The notes below the pieces were generated by a model. The model ran no database searches, was not told the origin of the DNA, and saw only the letters and a list, made by a program, of their open reading frames with translations. From an uncultured Ignavibacteria bacterium (GTDB lineage: Bacteria; Bacteroidota; Ignavibacteria; Tepidaquicellales; Tepidaquicellaceae), in contig CALEVL010000321.1 in assembly GCA_937924675.1 (NCBI GenBank), forward strand, positions 1 to 54,367: a DNA stretch of 54,367 nt, in the 5' to 3' direction. The translations under genes and the position numbers were made by a program. Numbering within the stretch: the stretch's first letter is position 1; the number at the start of each line of letters is the position of its first letter. Shown here in pieces: positions 34,250 through 44,309 of this stretch.

Positions 34250-36877
34250 TTACGGGGTTAACTTCTGAACGAATGCTGAAGCATTGTTATCAACATAAAG
34301 CGCATCACTGCCGTCAATGTATCCGTCACCGTTAACATCCGAAGGATTATAACCGCTCAAACCATTGAATGAATCGTTGTCCACAATGCTTGCATCGCTT
34401 GCGTCCACAAGTCCGTCCTGATTAACATCACCGCTGTATCCGAAATATGCAGAGCCGATCTGCGCAAGATTGTTGCCGTATGCTTGTGAAGCAGACGTTG
34501 TAAAATCATATGAAAGAGGCACGCCGAACATGTAAGCTTCGCCGCCGGCTTTGCTCCAGGTCTCAATGCTGTTCCTGTGATTGACTGCAATATAATAATT
34601 ACCAGACGGTACATTCTTGAAATTGAATACTCCCTGATAGCTTACAGAATCAATCACACCCTTAACGGTCTCTACAATGTTGAAAGGTGAAACATTTGAT
34701 CTCAAACTTACAGAGAAAGTATCCCTCATGCTTAATAATCCTGTTGTCTTGCGGAAAGCCTGAGGAGCGTAAGTCAGAGTCAAAGGTGTATTGACAGCAG
34801 ACTCAAGCAGGTTGTATGAATTGAGCTTTATGTTATCAACATACCAGCCGTCAGCAACAACTCCTGCGTCTGCAAAGAGTCTGAATCTGACTTTGAACTG
34901 TGAAGATGAGTTTGCATATGATGTGACGTCGAAACTCTGGAATGTCCATGTTGAAAGTATTCCATTGTATGCCTTCACTGTATTCCACGTTGTTCCGTTA
35001 TCTGATGAAACTTCAACATTGCAGAAATCATATCCGGCTTCAGTATTGTACTTGTGCCAGAAACTCAGGAACACAACAGGCGTTGTGCTCAGGTTCAAAG
35101 GAGCAGTAAGTGTCATCGAGTTGTTTGCATTATTAACATAGTTTCCCGTTGGGCTGTCTGTAAAAGATCTGGTTGCAGAGTAATATTGAGTTGTAGTTGT
35201 TGCCCAGCCCTGATTCGTTGACCATTTTGTGAAACCGTTCTCCGCACTGTCTGCAAGAGTAAGATTTCCCGAACCCACTGCAACATATTTCTTTTCTGTT
35301 AAAACAGTATCATTGTCCTGTGTAATGTTATATACAAGCGGCATTGCTGAATTCTGCGGCACGGCCGGTGAAATATTGAAGCCGAAATTTGCACTGTCTT
35401 TTTGAAACGAACTCATTAAGGCGTATCCGAAATTGTCCACCGGCACGGAGAGGTAATATGAGGCAGACTTGAGTGATACGTTGACATTCAAAGCGTTCAA
35501 AACTCCCTTGTTAAGAAAAACTGATTTGTAAGTTCCGGATTCACCGGAGACATAAGTTTGCTTGTTGAATGTTGAAGAAACAGGAGAAACATAAGGTCCA
35601 CCTATCAAAGCCATGTATTGATTTGAGAAAAGCATTCCCTCCGCAAGCGGTATGATCTCTGCCTGTGTCGGCCAGAATCCGGTAGTACCCGTCTCGGGAG
35701 TCATTGCCATGATTCGATGTCCCAAATGAGTTGAGTCATTATAATACCAGTCATCAGCGCCGCCTCTCACTGCATAGCCTACTGTCTGCGTGGGAGTGCC
35801 TGTTGTATAACCATTTGTCGCAGACATGTCTGCAAGATATTGATTGAACTTGTAGTCATCAGGAGTCGGCGTCGGATCCTGCCATGCCCATGGCTTGATG
35901 ATATAGTTGCCGTATGTGTGCGAACCCATGATAGCATTTATGCTTCGGCTGTTGACAAAGTTCATAGCCGCCATTGTTTCAGGCTCTGAAAACGGTGATG
36001 GTCCTCTATAAGTATCGCTTGAAGGTGAAGTGCTGGAACCTCCGTTTACAGAATTCCAGTATTGATAAATTCCGTAATTCCTGTTGAGATCAATACCATA
36101 ACTTCCTCCGTTGTTTCTTCTGTTCTTTCTCCACATGCCGCCGCCGTTTGGGTTTGTGGATTGATTGTAGACATATCCGTCAGGATTGAGAACGGGCGTG
36201 AAATAGAGTTCTCTGTTTTCAAGAATGTAGGTAGCAACAGGATCTGTTCCATAATTCTCAAATAGCCAGTACATATAGAATATCATGTGCTGCATGCTTT
36301 CCGGTTCTCGGCAATGGATCATTGAGTGATACCAAACCTCCGGTCTGCCGGTGGGTGCATCCGGATTCTTTGTTACTCTTACTGTCCATATAGGTCTGGA
36401 TTCAATTGTATTGCCGATAGAAAATTTTGCCGAAATGAGTTGAGGATATTCAGCCCTCATTGAATCAAGCTTTGCTATTACTTCCGTCCATTTTAGAAAT
36501 CCTCCCATTGTGCCGTATATTGAATGGCTTATGTTCAACGCATCAGATGTGTATTCAATTGACTTTCGTATCTCAGCATCGCTCATTTTAGGAAAATTGC
36601 CATAATGCGTTTCCCAGTCTGGGATTATCACCTGATATTGAATTCCTGTTTTTTTGAACGCGTCAAACTCTGATTGTGAAAGCCATGCTTCCACGTAATT
36701 CTCTTTTCTTATTGCATGATCGATGTGAACGTCTGCCAGTTTCATGGCTCCTGAAATAGCTTGCTGCGAGCCGGTTATCCTGACAAGCATATATTTTTCA
36801 TTTGCTGAAACTTCTCTTGCTGAAAGCAAATAGGTCAGCGCAAAAAGTATCATTATGATCCTTGCTGTGATTTTCAT
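34250..36877 (-). CDS. Secreted M14 zinc carboxypeptidase with HRNSIETWS-dockerin module
   Basis: This 875-residue protein has a signal peptide (1-25), a propeptide-like region (26-110), and an M14 catalytic domain (about 115-430). The zinc ligands are His188 and Glu191 (IHCREPES) and His320 (GSHTYGNY), and the catalytic Glu395 is in TPETGTTGF. LNPDGY and RNYG provide substrate contacts. A MAM-like jelly-roll domain (about 545-690) precedes the shared module, with AVNHRNSIETWSKAGGE, then GDVNQDGLVDASD and SDVNGDGYIDGSD, ending QKLTP. It cleaves C-terminal residues from extracellular peptides, complementing the M1 enzymes nearby. Confidence 0.94.
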   Translation of the reverse strand: MKITARIIMILFALTYLLSAREVSANEKYMLVRITGSQQAISGAMKLADVHIDHAIRKENYVEAWLSQSEFDAFKKTGIQYQVIIPDWETHYGNFPKMSDAEIRKSIEYTSDALNISHSIYGTMGGFLKWTEVIAKLDSMRAEYPQLISAKFSIGNTIESRPIWTVRVTKNPDAPTGRPEVWYHSMIHCREPESMQHMIFYMYWLFENYGTDPVATYILENRELYFTPVLNPDGYVYNQSTNPNGGGMWRKNRRNNGGSYGIDLNRNYGIYQYWNSVNGGSSTSPSSDTYRGPSPFSEPETMAAMNFVNSRSINAIMGSHTYGNYIIKPWAWQDPTPTPDDYKFNQYLADMSATNGYTTGTPTQTVGYAVRGGADDWYYNDSTHLGHRIMAMTPETGTTGFWPTQAEIIPLAEGMLFSNQYMALIGGPYVSPVSSTFNKQTYVSGESGTYKSVFLNKGVLNALNVNVSLKSASYYLSVPVDNFGYALMSSFQKDSANFGFNISPAVPQNSAMPLVYNITQDNDTVLTEKKYVAVGSGNLTLADSAENGFTKWSTNQGWATTTTQYYSATRSFTDSPTGNYVNNANNSMTLTAPLNLSTTPVVFLSFWHKYNTEAGYDFCNVEVSSDNGTTWNTVKAYNGILSTWTFQSFDVTSYANSSSQFKVRFRLFADAGVVADGWYVDNIKLNSYNLLESAVNTPLTLTYAPQAFRKTTGLLSMRDTFSVSLRSNVSPFNIVETVKGVIDSVSYQGVFNFKNVPSGNYYIAVNHRNSIETWSKAGGEAYMFGVPLSYDFTTSASQAYGNNLAQIGSAYFGYSGDVNQDGLVDASDASIVDNDSFNGLSGYNPSDVNGDGYIDGSDALYVDNNASAFVQKLTP

Positions 36878-36980
36878 TTTTGAAATTTATTGGTTAGAAG
36901 AAACTTAGCTCAAAGCAGAAAAACATAATAGCCAAATCTCTTCGATATTTTGAGACCCATCAATGCGTTTATAAATAAGA

Positions 36981-37010
36981 GAAGCCCGGAATATCAATAC
37001 TCCGGGCTTC
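36981..37010 (-). terminator. Terminator of the S8 subtilase gene
   Basis: GAAGCCCGGA (36981-36990) pairs perfectly with TCCGGGCTTC (37001-37010). On the minus strand TCTTATTTATAAA follows. Confidence 0.8.
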
Positions 37011-37060
37011 ATTCTTCGCAAGATTCTGGATCACGCAGAATCTCTACTGAACGATTGGAA

Positions 37061-40000
37061 TCAGTCTTTACTTTCGGATTGGATTCTTTCTCCTGACTGA
37101 TTTACTTTCCTCTTGTCATTATCATTATTACTGCCTGTTACAGATGCATTATCAATGTTCTGTTGTCTCAACACTCTTGCCACAATCGGTCCCGGTTCAG
37201 GAGTTGACTTCGAGATAAGATTAGTCGCGTTATTGTCTGCAATCAGAAAATCAGTCCCGTCAGCAAAGCCGTCACCGTTAAGATCAGTTACCAAATAGCC
37301 CGAGAGATAACCGAACGCATCATTGTCTATTGCAGCAACATCAGTTGCATCAATAACGCCATCCTGATTTACATCGCCGGAATAAATACAGAATTCAGTA
37401 CCCTTAAGTATCAGATTGCTTCCATAGGCCTGTACAAGTGCAGTAGTGAAATCATAGCCGAAGGCATTGCCTCTGTTGTAAGTTTCACCGCCATACTTAC
37501 TCCATGTTTCAATGCTGTTCCTGTGTTTGATATGCAGATAGTATGTTCCTGAAGGTGCATTGGCAAATAGGATCTGAACTAAATGCGTGAGTGAATCAAC
37601 TACACCTTTCCCTGAATCAACAACATTGAACGGCGAAGATGTATTCCTCAAATATGCCCGCACTGTGTCTCTCATGTTGAGGCGTAATGTGGAAGTATTG
37701 TATAACCCTTCCGTTGCCAATGTTATTGTTGAAGCAATTGCCGCCGCGTTGTTAACTACACAAATACTGTCAACATATAGGTTATTTCCAAACCCGCTTC
37801 TTGCTCTGAACTTGATTTTGTTTGTACCAACAGGCAAAGCGAATTTCTTCGTTGCCCATTGAGCTGAAGTTGGAGTGTACTGAGATGTGCTTGTTGCAGC
37901 AGTATTTAGAGTTCCTCCTGCAGCTGCACCATAGAGTCTTGTCAGGTTTGAATAAGTTGTTCCTCCGTTTGTTGAAACTTCAATTGTCATTGAATCAACC
38001 CCGGTAGTATAAGGAGCATACGCATGATCAAATCTCAATGTATCATTCGGCATTGATGCTGAGAATGCAAGAGTAACAAGAGATTGCGTTGTACCGCTTG
38101 AAGCATTCCAGAAGTCAAACTTGGCAGATCCCGAGCCCACACCGTAACTGCTAACTGCATTTCTTGTCCAGTAATTTGTACCGGTGAATTCAAAGCTCCA
38201 GTTTGTTGGCGCGAATGTGGCTGAAGTGAATCCTTCACATAGCAATTGCTCTGTAATTGCAAATGAATAAAGCGAAGTGGAGTCTTTGTTACCGGCAAGC
38301 GAATTATCCTCTGCAATAATTCTGTAATAAATCTGATCACCGACATTCACATCGGCATTGAGCGAATTGAATGGAGCGGAGAAGTTGCTTCCGGAAGTGT
38401 TGGTGAGTTTAAATTGTTTTATGACAGTTGGAGAATTCTTATACCATCTTACCCATACAGAATCGAGTCCAAGATTATCTGTCACAACCGCGCTGACGGT
38501 TGACGGCCATATTGGCTTCGGCTGAGATGTCAAAGGTGTATGAGTTATCACCGGCTTCACATTATCCGGCTGAGCAATGAATGTATGCAATGTTGCCGGA
38601 GCATCCGCAGGTGACTTAGATGTTCTTCCCGTACTGTCAGTGGTTTTAATGTAGTACCTGTAAGTTGATGATAGTCCATTGCCGGGAATAGATGCAGTCC
38701 AATTATTGCCGGAAGAATTTGTCATCAGCAGGCTGTCCGTGATCGAGACATCGTTTCTTGACCAAAATAATCTTGTCTGCGATGGATTAATGCCTCCTGT
38801 AGTTGGAAGAATAACACTGTTGACAGCATACGGTCCCGCAACATTCTCTGTATTCGAAAGTGGAGTATGCTGAACCGACGGTCCGAGATTTAGATATGCT
38901 TTGTAAACATTCACAAGTCCTTTACCGTAATCGTTATCTTCACCTGCAGCTCCAAGATCAGTTGTAGTTGAAAACAGAATTGCCTTCAGTTGTTTGCCCG
39001 TCAGACCGGGAGCTGCCTGTTTCAGCAATGCAATGCAACCTGCTACATGCGGCGACGCCATGGATGTTCCGCTGATTGATGAATATGATGTTCCCGACCA
39101 TGTTGATCTGATGCTTGTTCCCGGCGCGCTAACTTCCGGTTTTATCAGTAATGTGCCTGTTCCTCCGCAAAGTGATGGTCCACGGCTTGAAGAACTGCTT
39201 ATCGGATAGCCGGCAGTATTTCCGTTCACATTACCAACGCAGAAAACATTCACGGAATCAATATTGATATTCTTTGGAGGAGTAATAGTTGATGCTCCCG
39301 GTCCTGAGTTACCTGCAGAAAACACCACAGCAATCCCGACAGCTTCAACAGCCGTCAGAGTCGTTCTGTAAATTGAAGTTGTGCACTCATCAGTAGCCGA
39401 TGGATCTCTCCATGAACAGTTGATCACATCAGGCATATCCATAGTAACAGCGTTCGAATCCGGATCCATAGCCCATTGATAAGCGGCAATGTTCATGGAA
39501 GGATAAGAAGCTCCGGGACAATCTGTAACGCCGGCTGCCATCCAGTAAGCATCAGGAGCAACACCGACAGTATCACCGGTTGCAGTATTTCTTCCGCACA
39601 TGATTCCCATAGTATGTGTCCCATGATAAGTTCCGCCGGAAGCACAGTCAAATGGTGAAGTACTTACCGGTGCAATCGGATCAAACCATGAATGGTACCA
39701 CTGTCTTCCGTTATTTCCCCACCATCTTGGCGATAGAGCAGGGTGAGTTCCGTTAACTCCTCCATCAATATTCATGACAGTTCTTCCTGCACCGGTTATG
39801 CCAAGTCGCCATAAAGAATCTGCTTTAATGACCTTCAGTCCAGTCTCAACCGATTCTATGCCGATGTCGGGAGCAGGCTTCTCATCAAAAGGTTTATCCA
39901 TTTCAAGTTCCGCATCAAGATCCATCACTTCAATGTCGCTTCTCTTCGTAAGCTCGGTAATGACATCCGAAGTAGCATCAATAAATATCATGTTCGTAAT

Positions 40001-40330
40001 CCAATAACTTATCAACTCTCTTACTTTCCCATAATTTTGTTCCTGCGAAAGATACATTAACAAGGGCGCCTGTGTTCTTTCGGCTTTGTCTTTCAGGGTT
40101 TTTATCACTAGCTCAGCTCTGTAATTTATCGGTGCGTTGATGTCGTACAAATGCTTGTCAAGTGATTCAATGTCTACGCGGTCTTTCAGAAGTATCAGCA
40201 CTCTGGTATATTGAAGAGGATTGAAGGACTTCATTTTGGATGACAAGCGCTCAGTTACCTGAACATTCTGAGCATAAATTGAATAGCAAAATAGCATGAG
40301 GATTGCCAGAAACAGTTGTTTTCTTTTCAT
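37061..40330 (-). CDS. Secreted S8 subtilisin-like protease with HRNSIETWS-dockerin module and basic tail
   Basis: This 1089-residue protein has a signal peptide ending IYAQ (21), an N-terminal prodomain (to about 150), and an S8 catalytic domain (about 165-480). Its triad is Asp189 (NIDGGVNGTHP), His236 (YHGTHTMG) and Ser423 (GTSMASPHVAG), with oxyanion Asn341 (SAGNSGPG). Beta-sandwich domains follow, then a MAM-like domain (about 700-865) also found in three propeller proteins here, then the module with IKHRNSIETWSKYGGE, GDVNQDGVIDATD and TDLNGDGFADGTD. Unlike most carriers it continues about 40 residues past the module with a polar, charged tail (NNDNDKRKVNQSGER). Confidence 0.94.
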   Translation of the reverse strand: MKRKQLFLAILMLFCYSIYAQNVQVTERLSSKMKSFNPLQYTRVLILLKDRVDIESLDKHLYDINAPINYRAELVIKTLKDKAERTQAPLLMYLSQEQNYGKVRELISYWITNMIFIDATSDVITELTKRSDIEVMDLDAELEMDKPFDEKPAPDIGIESVETGLKVIKADSLWRLGITGAGRTVMNIDGGVNGTHPALSPRWWGNNGRQWYHSWFDPIAPVSTSPFDCASGGTYHGTHTMGIMCGRNTATGDTVGVAPDAYWMAAGVTDCPGASYPSMNIAAYQWAMDPDSNAVTMDMPDVINCSWRDPSATDECTTSIYRTTLTAVEAVGIAVVFSAGNSGPGASTITPPKNINIDSVNVFCVGNVNGNTAGYPISSSSSRGPSLCGGTGTLLIKPEVSAPGTSIRSTWSGTSYSSISGTSMASPHVAGCIALLKQAAPGLTGKQLKAILFSTTTDLGAAGEDNDYGKGLVNVYKAYLNLGPSVQHTPLSNTENVAGPYAVNSVILPTTGGINPSQTRLFWSRNDVSITDSLLMTNSSGNNWTASIPGNGLSSTYRYYIKTTDSTGRTSKSPADAPATLHTFIAQPDNVKPVITHTPLTSQPKPIWPSTVSAVVTDNLGLDSVWVRWYKNSPTVIKQFKLTNTSGSNFSAPFNSLNADVNVGDQIYYRIIAEDNSLAGNKDSTSLYSFAITEQLLCEGFTSATFAPTNWSFEFTGTNYWTRNAVSSYGVGSGSAKFDFWNASSGTTQSLVTLAFSASMPNDTLRFDHAYAPYTTGVDSMTIEVSTNGGTTYSNLTRLYGAAAGGTLNTAATSTSQYTPTSAQWATKKFALPVGTNKIKFRARSGFGNNLYVDSICVVNNAAAIASTITLATEGLYNTSTLRLNMRDTVRAYLRNTSSPFNVVDSGKGVVDSLTHLVQILFANAPSGTYYLHIKHRNSIETWSKYGGETYNRGNAFGYDFTTALVQAYGSNLILKGTEFCIYSGDVNQDGVIDATDVAAIDNDAFGYLSGYLVTDLNGDGFADGTDFLIADNNATNLISKSTPEPGPIVARVLRQQNIDNASVTGSNNDNDKRKVNQSGERIQSESKD

Positions 40331-40466
40331 ACCTTTTGTGATTTAGTTGAGTTTAAGAAACATGTGAACTTGGTTTGTTATGATTTGGCAAAGTAACGAA
40401 AAGTCTGTCCATTTTATCGGAATAAATTTGTATTTTACCAAAGCATTTAAGACCCCCATTATTTAA

Positions 40467-40516
40467 AAGCCGTTCAGATGTAAAAGATATAACGGCTTCG
40501 GCAAGTAAATTTGCCG
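40467..40516 (+). promoter_or_regulatory. Two adjacent hairpins in the leader of the BON-LysM gene
   Basis: AAGCCGTT (40467-40474) pairs with AACGGCTT (40491-40498), immediately followed by CGGCAA (40499-40504) pairing with TTGCCG (40511-40516). There is no T-run, so this is more likely leader structure or an mRNA-stabilising element than a terminator. Function is not known. Confidence 0.5.
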
Positions 40517-40573
40517 GATATTATAAAGTATTTTCAAATAACCATTACATAACAAAACAAAAAGGAGTAAAAC

Positions 40574-40966
40574 ATGTCACTACAAGATAAGTATGCACCT
40601 GTAATCACATTGTTAAATCAATCCGGCGGCAGAGAAGTATCAATAGTTGAAGAAGGCGGAGTTCTCAAAGTTGTAGCTACTGTTCCATCACCAACAGAGA
40701 AGATCGCAGTATGGAATGAGATCAAGAGAGTCGGCGGTGAAGCTGCTACAGACATAATGGCAGACATCAAGATGGACAGTGAAGTACCTACCGGCGGTGC
40801 AGCATCAGCAGCTACAAAGACTTACACCGTTCAGTCAGGTGATACACTCAGCAAGATTGCAAAAGAGCAATACGGCGATGCAAACGATTACATGAAGATT
40901 GCAGAAGCCAATGGTATCTCAAATCCTGACCATATTAGTGTAGGTCAAGAGCTGATTATTCCGTAA
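40574..40966 (+). CDS. BON-LysM protein (Kbp/YgaU-like)
   Basis: This 130-residue protein has an N-terminal BON-like half (VSIVEEGGVLKVVATVPSPT) and a C-terminal LysM domain (about 83-130, YTVQSGDTLSKIAKEQYGD and ISNPDHISVGQELIIP). The layout is that of Kbp/YgaU, a cytoplasmic potassium-binding protein in E. coli. No signal peptide is present, so a cytoplasmic role is likely. The Shine-Dalgarno site AAAGGAG is strong and a perfect terminator follows, pointing to a well-expressed single gene. It is flanked on both sides by secreted-protein genes but looks unrelated to them. Confidence 0.87.
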   Translation: MSLQDKYAPVITLLNQSGGREVSIVEEGGVLKVVATVPSPTEKIAVWNEIKRVGGEAATDIMADIKMDSEVPTGGAASAATKTYTVQSGDTLSKIAKEQYGDANDYMKIAEANGISNPDHISVGQELIIP

Positions 40967-40991
40967 GTGTTTCTTTCGATTCATAATGTTT

Positions 40992-41025
40992 CCCTGCAGG
41001 ATCTCTTTCCTGCAGGGATTTTTTT
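40992..41025 (+). terminator. Terminator of the BON-LysM gene
   Basis: CCCTGCAGG (40992-41000) pairs perfectly with CCTGCAGGG (41009-41017), followed by ATTTTTTT. Confidence 0.92.
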
Positions 41026-41045
41026 AATGCATTAATAGCTACAAA

Positions 41046-41079
41046 TTAAAAGGACCGGAAAGCATTGCTCTCCGGCCCC
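41046..41079 (-). terminator. Terminator of the first beta-propeller gene
   Basis: On the minus strand GGGCCGGA pairs with TCCGGTCC (one G-T pair), with an inner AGC/GCT extension, followed by TTTTAATTTG. Confidence 0.8.
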
Positions 41080-41119
41080 GGTGAGATTCAACGAACACAA
41101 AATTATGTCCGATGAATTT

Positions 41120-43888
41120 CTATTTGTTGCTTCCTGTATTCAGTTCGACGTTATTTTTCTTCATTTCAAGAAACTCCTGATATGTGAGTTTCTTGACAGG
41201 TTCGATCTTCTTTACATCAGTATTTCCTTTGCTCAACGACTCAGCATACTTCTGTCTTTCAAAATCCGTTGTAAGCGATGTCGCTACATCCTCATTAGTC
41301 TCATATTCATGCGGCGATGAAGGCGCTCCGGGTGGAGCTTCTCTCACAACAAAGTTTGATGCGTTGTTGTCAGCAAGAGCAAAATCGGTGGCATCTACAA
41401 AGTAGTCACCGTTGAGATCACCTGCCACATAGCCGGAAGCAAATATGTATGCGCTGTTATCTATAATACTAAGGTCCGATCCGTCAACGCTGTTGTCCTG
41501 ATTTACATCTCCTGAATAGAAGCCATATCTGAAAGGTGACACATCAACCAGCCGCATATTGCCGCCATATGCCTGTGTTGAGGGGAATAGGAAAGTATAG
41601 CTCTGATCTGATCCGAAAAGTGTTCTTGTGTAATCAAAGCCGGTAGTTCCACTCCAGGTCTCAATGGAATTCCTGTGCCTCATCACTATATAGTACTCTC
41701 CGCTTAAAGCTCTGGTAAAAGCAAACCTTGCAGTTAGTGTTGCCGAGTCAAGCACAGCTTTAGCCGAATCCACAGTTACTCCGGGCAGATCAAATCTGCA
41801 AAGAAGTGCATGCACTGTATCTTTAATGATGTTTGTGTTTGTTGATGATCTGTAGAAACCCTGCATTGAGCAAAGAACATCTACTCCGGAAACTATGCTT
41901 GGCAATGTCTTAATGCAAATGTTGTCAACGAAAATGTTATTGCCAAAGCCGCTGACAGCTCTGAGCCTGATCTTGTTTGTACCTGAAGGCAGTGAATAGA
42001 TCTTCGGTCTCCATTCTCTTGATGAGGGCGAATAAGAACTGGAGGTTGGAGAAGAAGTGTTTAACGTGCCTCCGGAATAACTTCCGTACAAAGCTGCACG
42101 GAGAGTATATGTTATGCCTCCGTTTGTTGAAGACTCAACATACAGCGAATCAGGTCCGAATGAAGGATTGCTGTAAGGTGCATATGCCTGATCAAAAGTC
42201 AGATATCTGGAATAAAGCGGAAGAGGTGAAAATGTTGCAAAACTTGCTGAGATGGATTGCTCAGTTCCACTGGGTGCCGAAAACGAATTGAATCTTGCAG
42301 AACCGTTTCCTGAATATGCGCTGTTGGTTTGCCTCGACCAGTAGTTTGTTCCGGGATCCAACTCAAGATATATTGGCGCCGGTGGAAAGTTTACGCATGT
42401 GAATTCTTCGCAAACTGTTTCCGGTGTAAAATCTACTGAAGCTGTCCATGCCTGATATCTGTTGACACCGCCGCCGTCTTCAGCCCAGTAAGGCCATATC
42501 TTTCCGTATGTCCCGGAAGTGATTCCTATATAATCTCCCTGATAGCCGCCTGCAAGTCCTGAAATTGGTTTAGGTTTGAATTTATGGTCTGACACCTTCA
42601 CATCAGTAAATGTAAGTCCTCCGTCCGTTGAAGTTGAGAGATAAATCTCAGCAGAATCATTTGCCGAGGAATTCCTTGTACTGTAATAGCAAACATTTAC
42701 ATTTCCTAGATCATCAACTCTAACTGCTGGACAATAGTCATATTCATTTGCATCGGTGTTTTGATTTACTTTGATTCTTGCAAATGATGAGCCGTCATTC
42801 GTCGATCTCATGAGCACAATATCTGAAACTCCAACTGCCGGCGAAAATGATTTCTCAGCAGTAACAACATATATCCAGCCTCTTCTCGGTCCGCATGTTC
42901 TGTCCACATCAATCCTCGGAAAGCCGTTCATTCTTATCCCGTTAATGAGAGATGATGTTCTGATTCCGTTCATGTTAACCTTTCGATTCGTAGCATCCGA
43001 CCATGTGACTCCCCCATTGTAAGATACTGCATATCCCAAAGAATCTTCAGTTGAGTTTTGCCCGTTACTTGTGCAATTTGCCCAGACAACATAAACTTCG
43101 CCGTCCGGTCCAACTTTTATATCGCAACCCTGGTGATGACGCCCGGCTGATGGCGAAGGACTGACCGGAGCTATAGAAGACCATGAGACCCCGGCATTGG
43201 TTGTATAGGTTGCTACAATTCGGTTCAGGTATGTACCGCTAAATTCCGTGTAAACCGTGTATGTTCTTCCATAATAAGTGCTGGTAGGTACATCATCTGT
43301 TGCAGTAAAATTCTTATCCGCTCCTGAAGTTGCACCGGGAAAATTTACAGGAGTTACCCAGTTCACTCCGTTATTTGTGGAATAACTTGCACCCATACTT
43401 GTCGCAGTAATGAATGACATTATGAATCTTCCGTTTCTGTCAATCACGGGAGCAGGATCACCGGAGTTTGTGATATTTCCTCCAAGCGTATCATTCCCGA
43501 ACCATGTCAACCCGCCGTTTGTAGTTACGTAGCATCCGGTGCTAAATGTTCCTGACGGATAAGTGTTTGCCGAAGCAAACATAACCAAGGGGTTGGAAGG
43601 ATGAACAGTGATTGGAGTTTCACTTTGAGTGCCGGCAGTCCTCGGATGAACTCTGAAATTAGAACTGACTGCAAACGTACCAATCGGAGTAATGGTAGTC
43701 TGAGGACCGTTAGTATTTGGTACATAACTGTCATCACCCGGAAGCTCAACATATTCTCCCGTCGGGTAAAGTTTTGCAGATGTCCTTGGATCAATTGACC
43801 AGCGCGGACTGTTCTGATCCTGTGCTTGAACTGAGAATGTGAACAACAGCGCAGTAAGAAGCGCTGAGATCTTCAGAAGATTCTTCAT
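41120..43888 (-). CDS. Secreted sialidase-like beta-propeller protein with dockerin module and EYLEMK-type tail
   Basis: This 922-residue protein has a signal peptide (1-22, FSVQAQ) and a BNR/sialidase-like propeller (about 55-480) with Asp-box motifs TTNGGLTW, STNNGVNW, TTNAGVSW, SYNGGVTW and STDGGLTF. A MAM-like domain covers about 493-665. The shared module has MRHRNSIETWSG, then GDVNQDNSVDGSD and GDLNGDYFVDATD. After the module comes APPGAPSSP and a charged tail ending KKLTYQEFLEMKKNN. The catalytic Arg triad of true sialidases is not evident, so binding rather than hydrolysis is possible. It is paralogous to the genes at 44310-47111 and 51224-54229. Confidence 0.88.
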   Translation of the reverse strand: MKNLLKISALLTALLFTFSVQAQDQNSPRWSIDPRTSAKLYPTGEYVELPGDDSYVPNTNGPQTTITPIGTFAVSSNFRVHPRTAGTQSETPITVHPSNPLVMFASANTYPSGTFSTGCYVTTNGGLTWFGNDTLGGNITNSGDPAPVIDRNGRFIMSFITATSMGASYSTNNGVNWVTPVNFPGATSGADKNFTATDDVPTSTYYGRTYTVYTEFSGTYLNRIVATYTTNAGVSWSSIAPVSPSPSAGRHHQGCDIKVGPDGEVYVVWANCTSNGQNSTEDSLGYAVSYNGGVTWSDATNRKVNMNGIRTSSLINGIRMNGFPRIDVDRTCGPRRGWIYVVTAEKSFSPAVGVSDIVLMRSTNDGSSFARIKVNQNTDANEYDYCPAVRVDDLGNVNVCYYSTRNSSANDSAEIYLSTSTDGGLTFTDVKVSDHKFKPKPISGLAGGYQGDYIGITSGTYGKIWPYWAEDGGGVNRYQAWTASVDFTPETVCEEFTCVNFPPAPIYLELDPGTNYWSRQTNSAYSGNGSARFNSFSAPSGTEQSISASFATFSPLPLYSRYLTFDQAYAPYSNPSFGPDSLYVESSTNGGITYTLRAALYGSYSGGTLNTSSPTSSSYSPSSREWRPKIYSLPSGTNKIRLRAVSGFGNNIFVDNICIKTLPSIVSGVDVLCSMQGFYRSSTNTNIIKDTVHALLCRFDLPGVTVDSAKAVLDSATLTARFAFTRALSGEYYIVMRHRNSIETWSGTTGFDYTRTLFGSDQSYTFLFPSTQAYGGNMRLVDVSPFRYGFYSGDVNQDNSVDGSDLSIIDNSAYIFASGYVAGDLNGDYFVDATDFALADNNASNFVVREAPPGAPSSPHEYETNEDVATSLTTDFERQKYAESLSKGNTDVKKIEPVKKLTYQEFLEMKKNNVELNTGSNK

Positions 43889-44309
43889 CTTGTTTAAGTT
43901 TTGTTTTTGGGTTTTTTGAATCTCACCTTTTTAAATCAAACAAAACTATCCTATTTGACTGTGAAAAACCTAATAGACTTTTTCCGGAATTTTGGAGATA
44001 ATGGATACTTAGCTTAAGATGTTCCTCAGAAGAACAGCGTGCCTGATAATGAAGCTATCATCCTCCGCCAACGCAGCTCAATTTTTTGAAACTTCTCGGA
44101 TTGCAATTATTCTTGCTTCTGTTAAATTTTGGTATGAGCTAATCACAGAGCACATCAAGATGTCGCAGAGATCAATGAGTTTGAGTTGCGGATTCATCTC
44201 AATTGCCTTATAACAATACGCAATTTTGGTGAATAAATTACAGAGAAACAAAAAAGCCGGAAGAGTCTCCCCTTCCGGCTTTGAGTGAAGAATTGTATCT
44301 TCAGAGAAA
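43889..44309. other. Intergenic region between two propeller genes
   Basis: I see no gene I can support. A plus-strand open frame of 64 codons and a minus-strand open stretch exist, but neither has a recognisable family pattern or start signal. The terminator of the next gene is at 44249-44282. Confidence 0.5.
44249..44282 (-). terminator. Terminator of the second beta-propeller gene
   Basis: AAAGCCGGAAG (44253-44263) pairs perfectly with CTTCCGGCTTT (44272-44282), followed on the minus strand by a T-run of about six. Confidence 0.92.

Noticed and set aside
36981..37010. Possible riboswitch or attenuator
   Set aside because: The perfect 10-bp stem directly after a stop codon is better explained as the terminator of the subtilase gene.
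44019..44213. Open frame of 64 codons between two propeller genes
   Set aside because: Its composition looks random and no start signal or family pattern is present.
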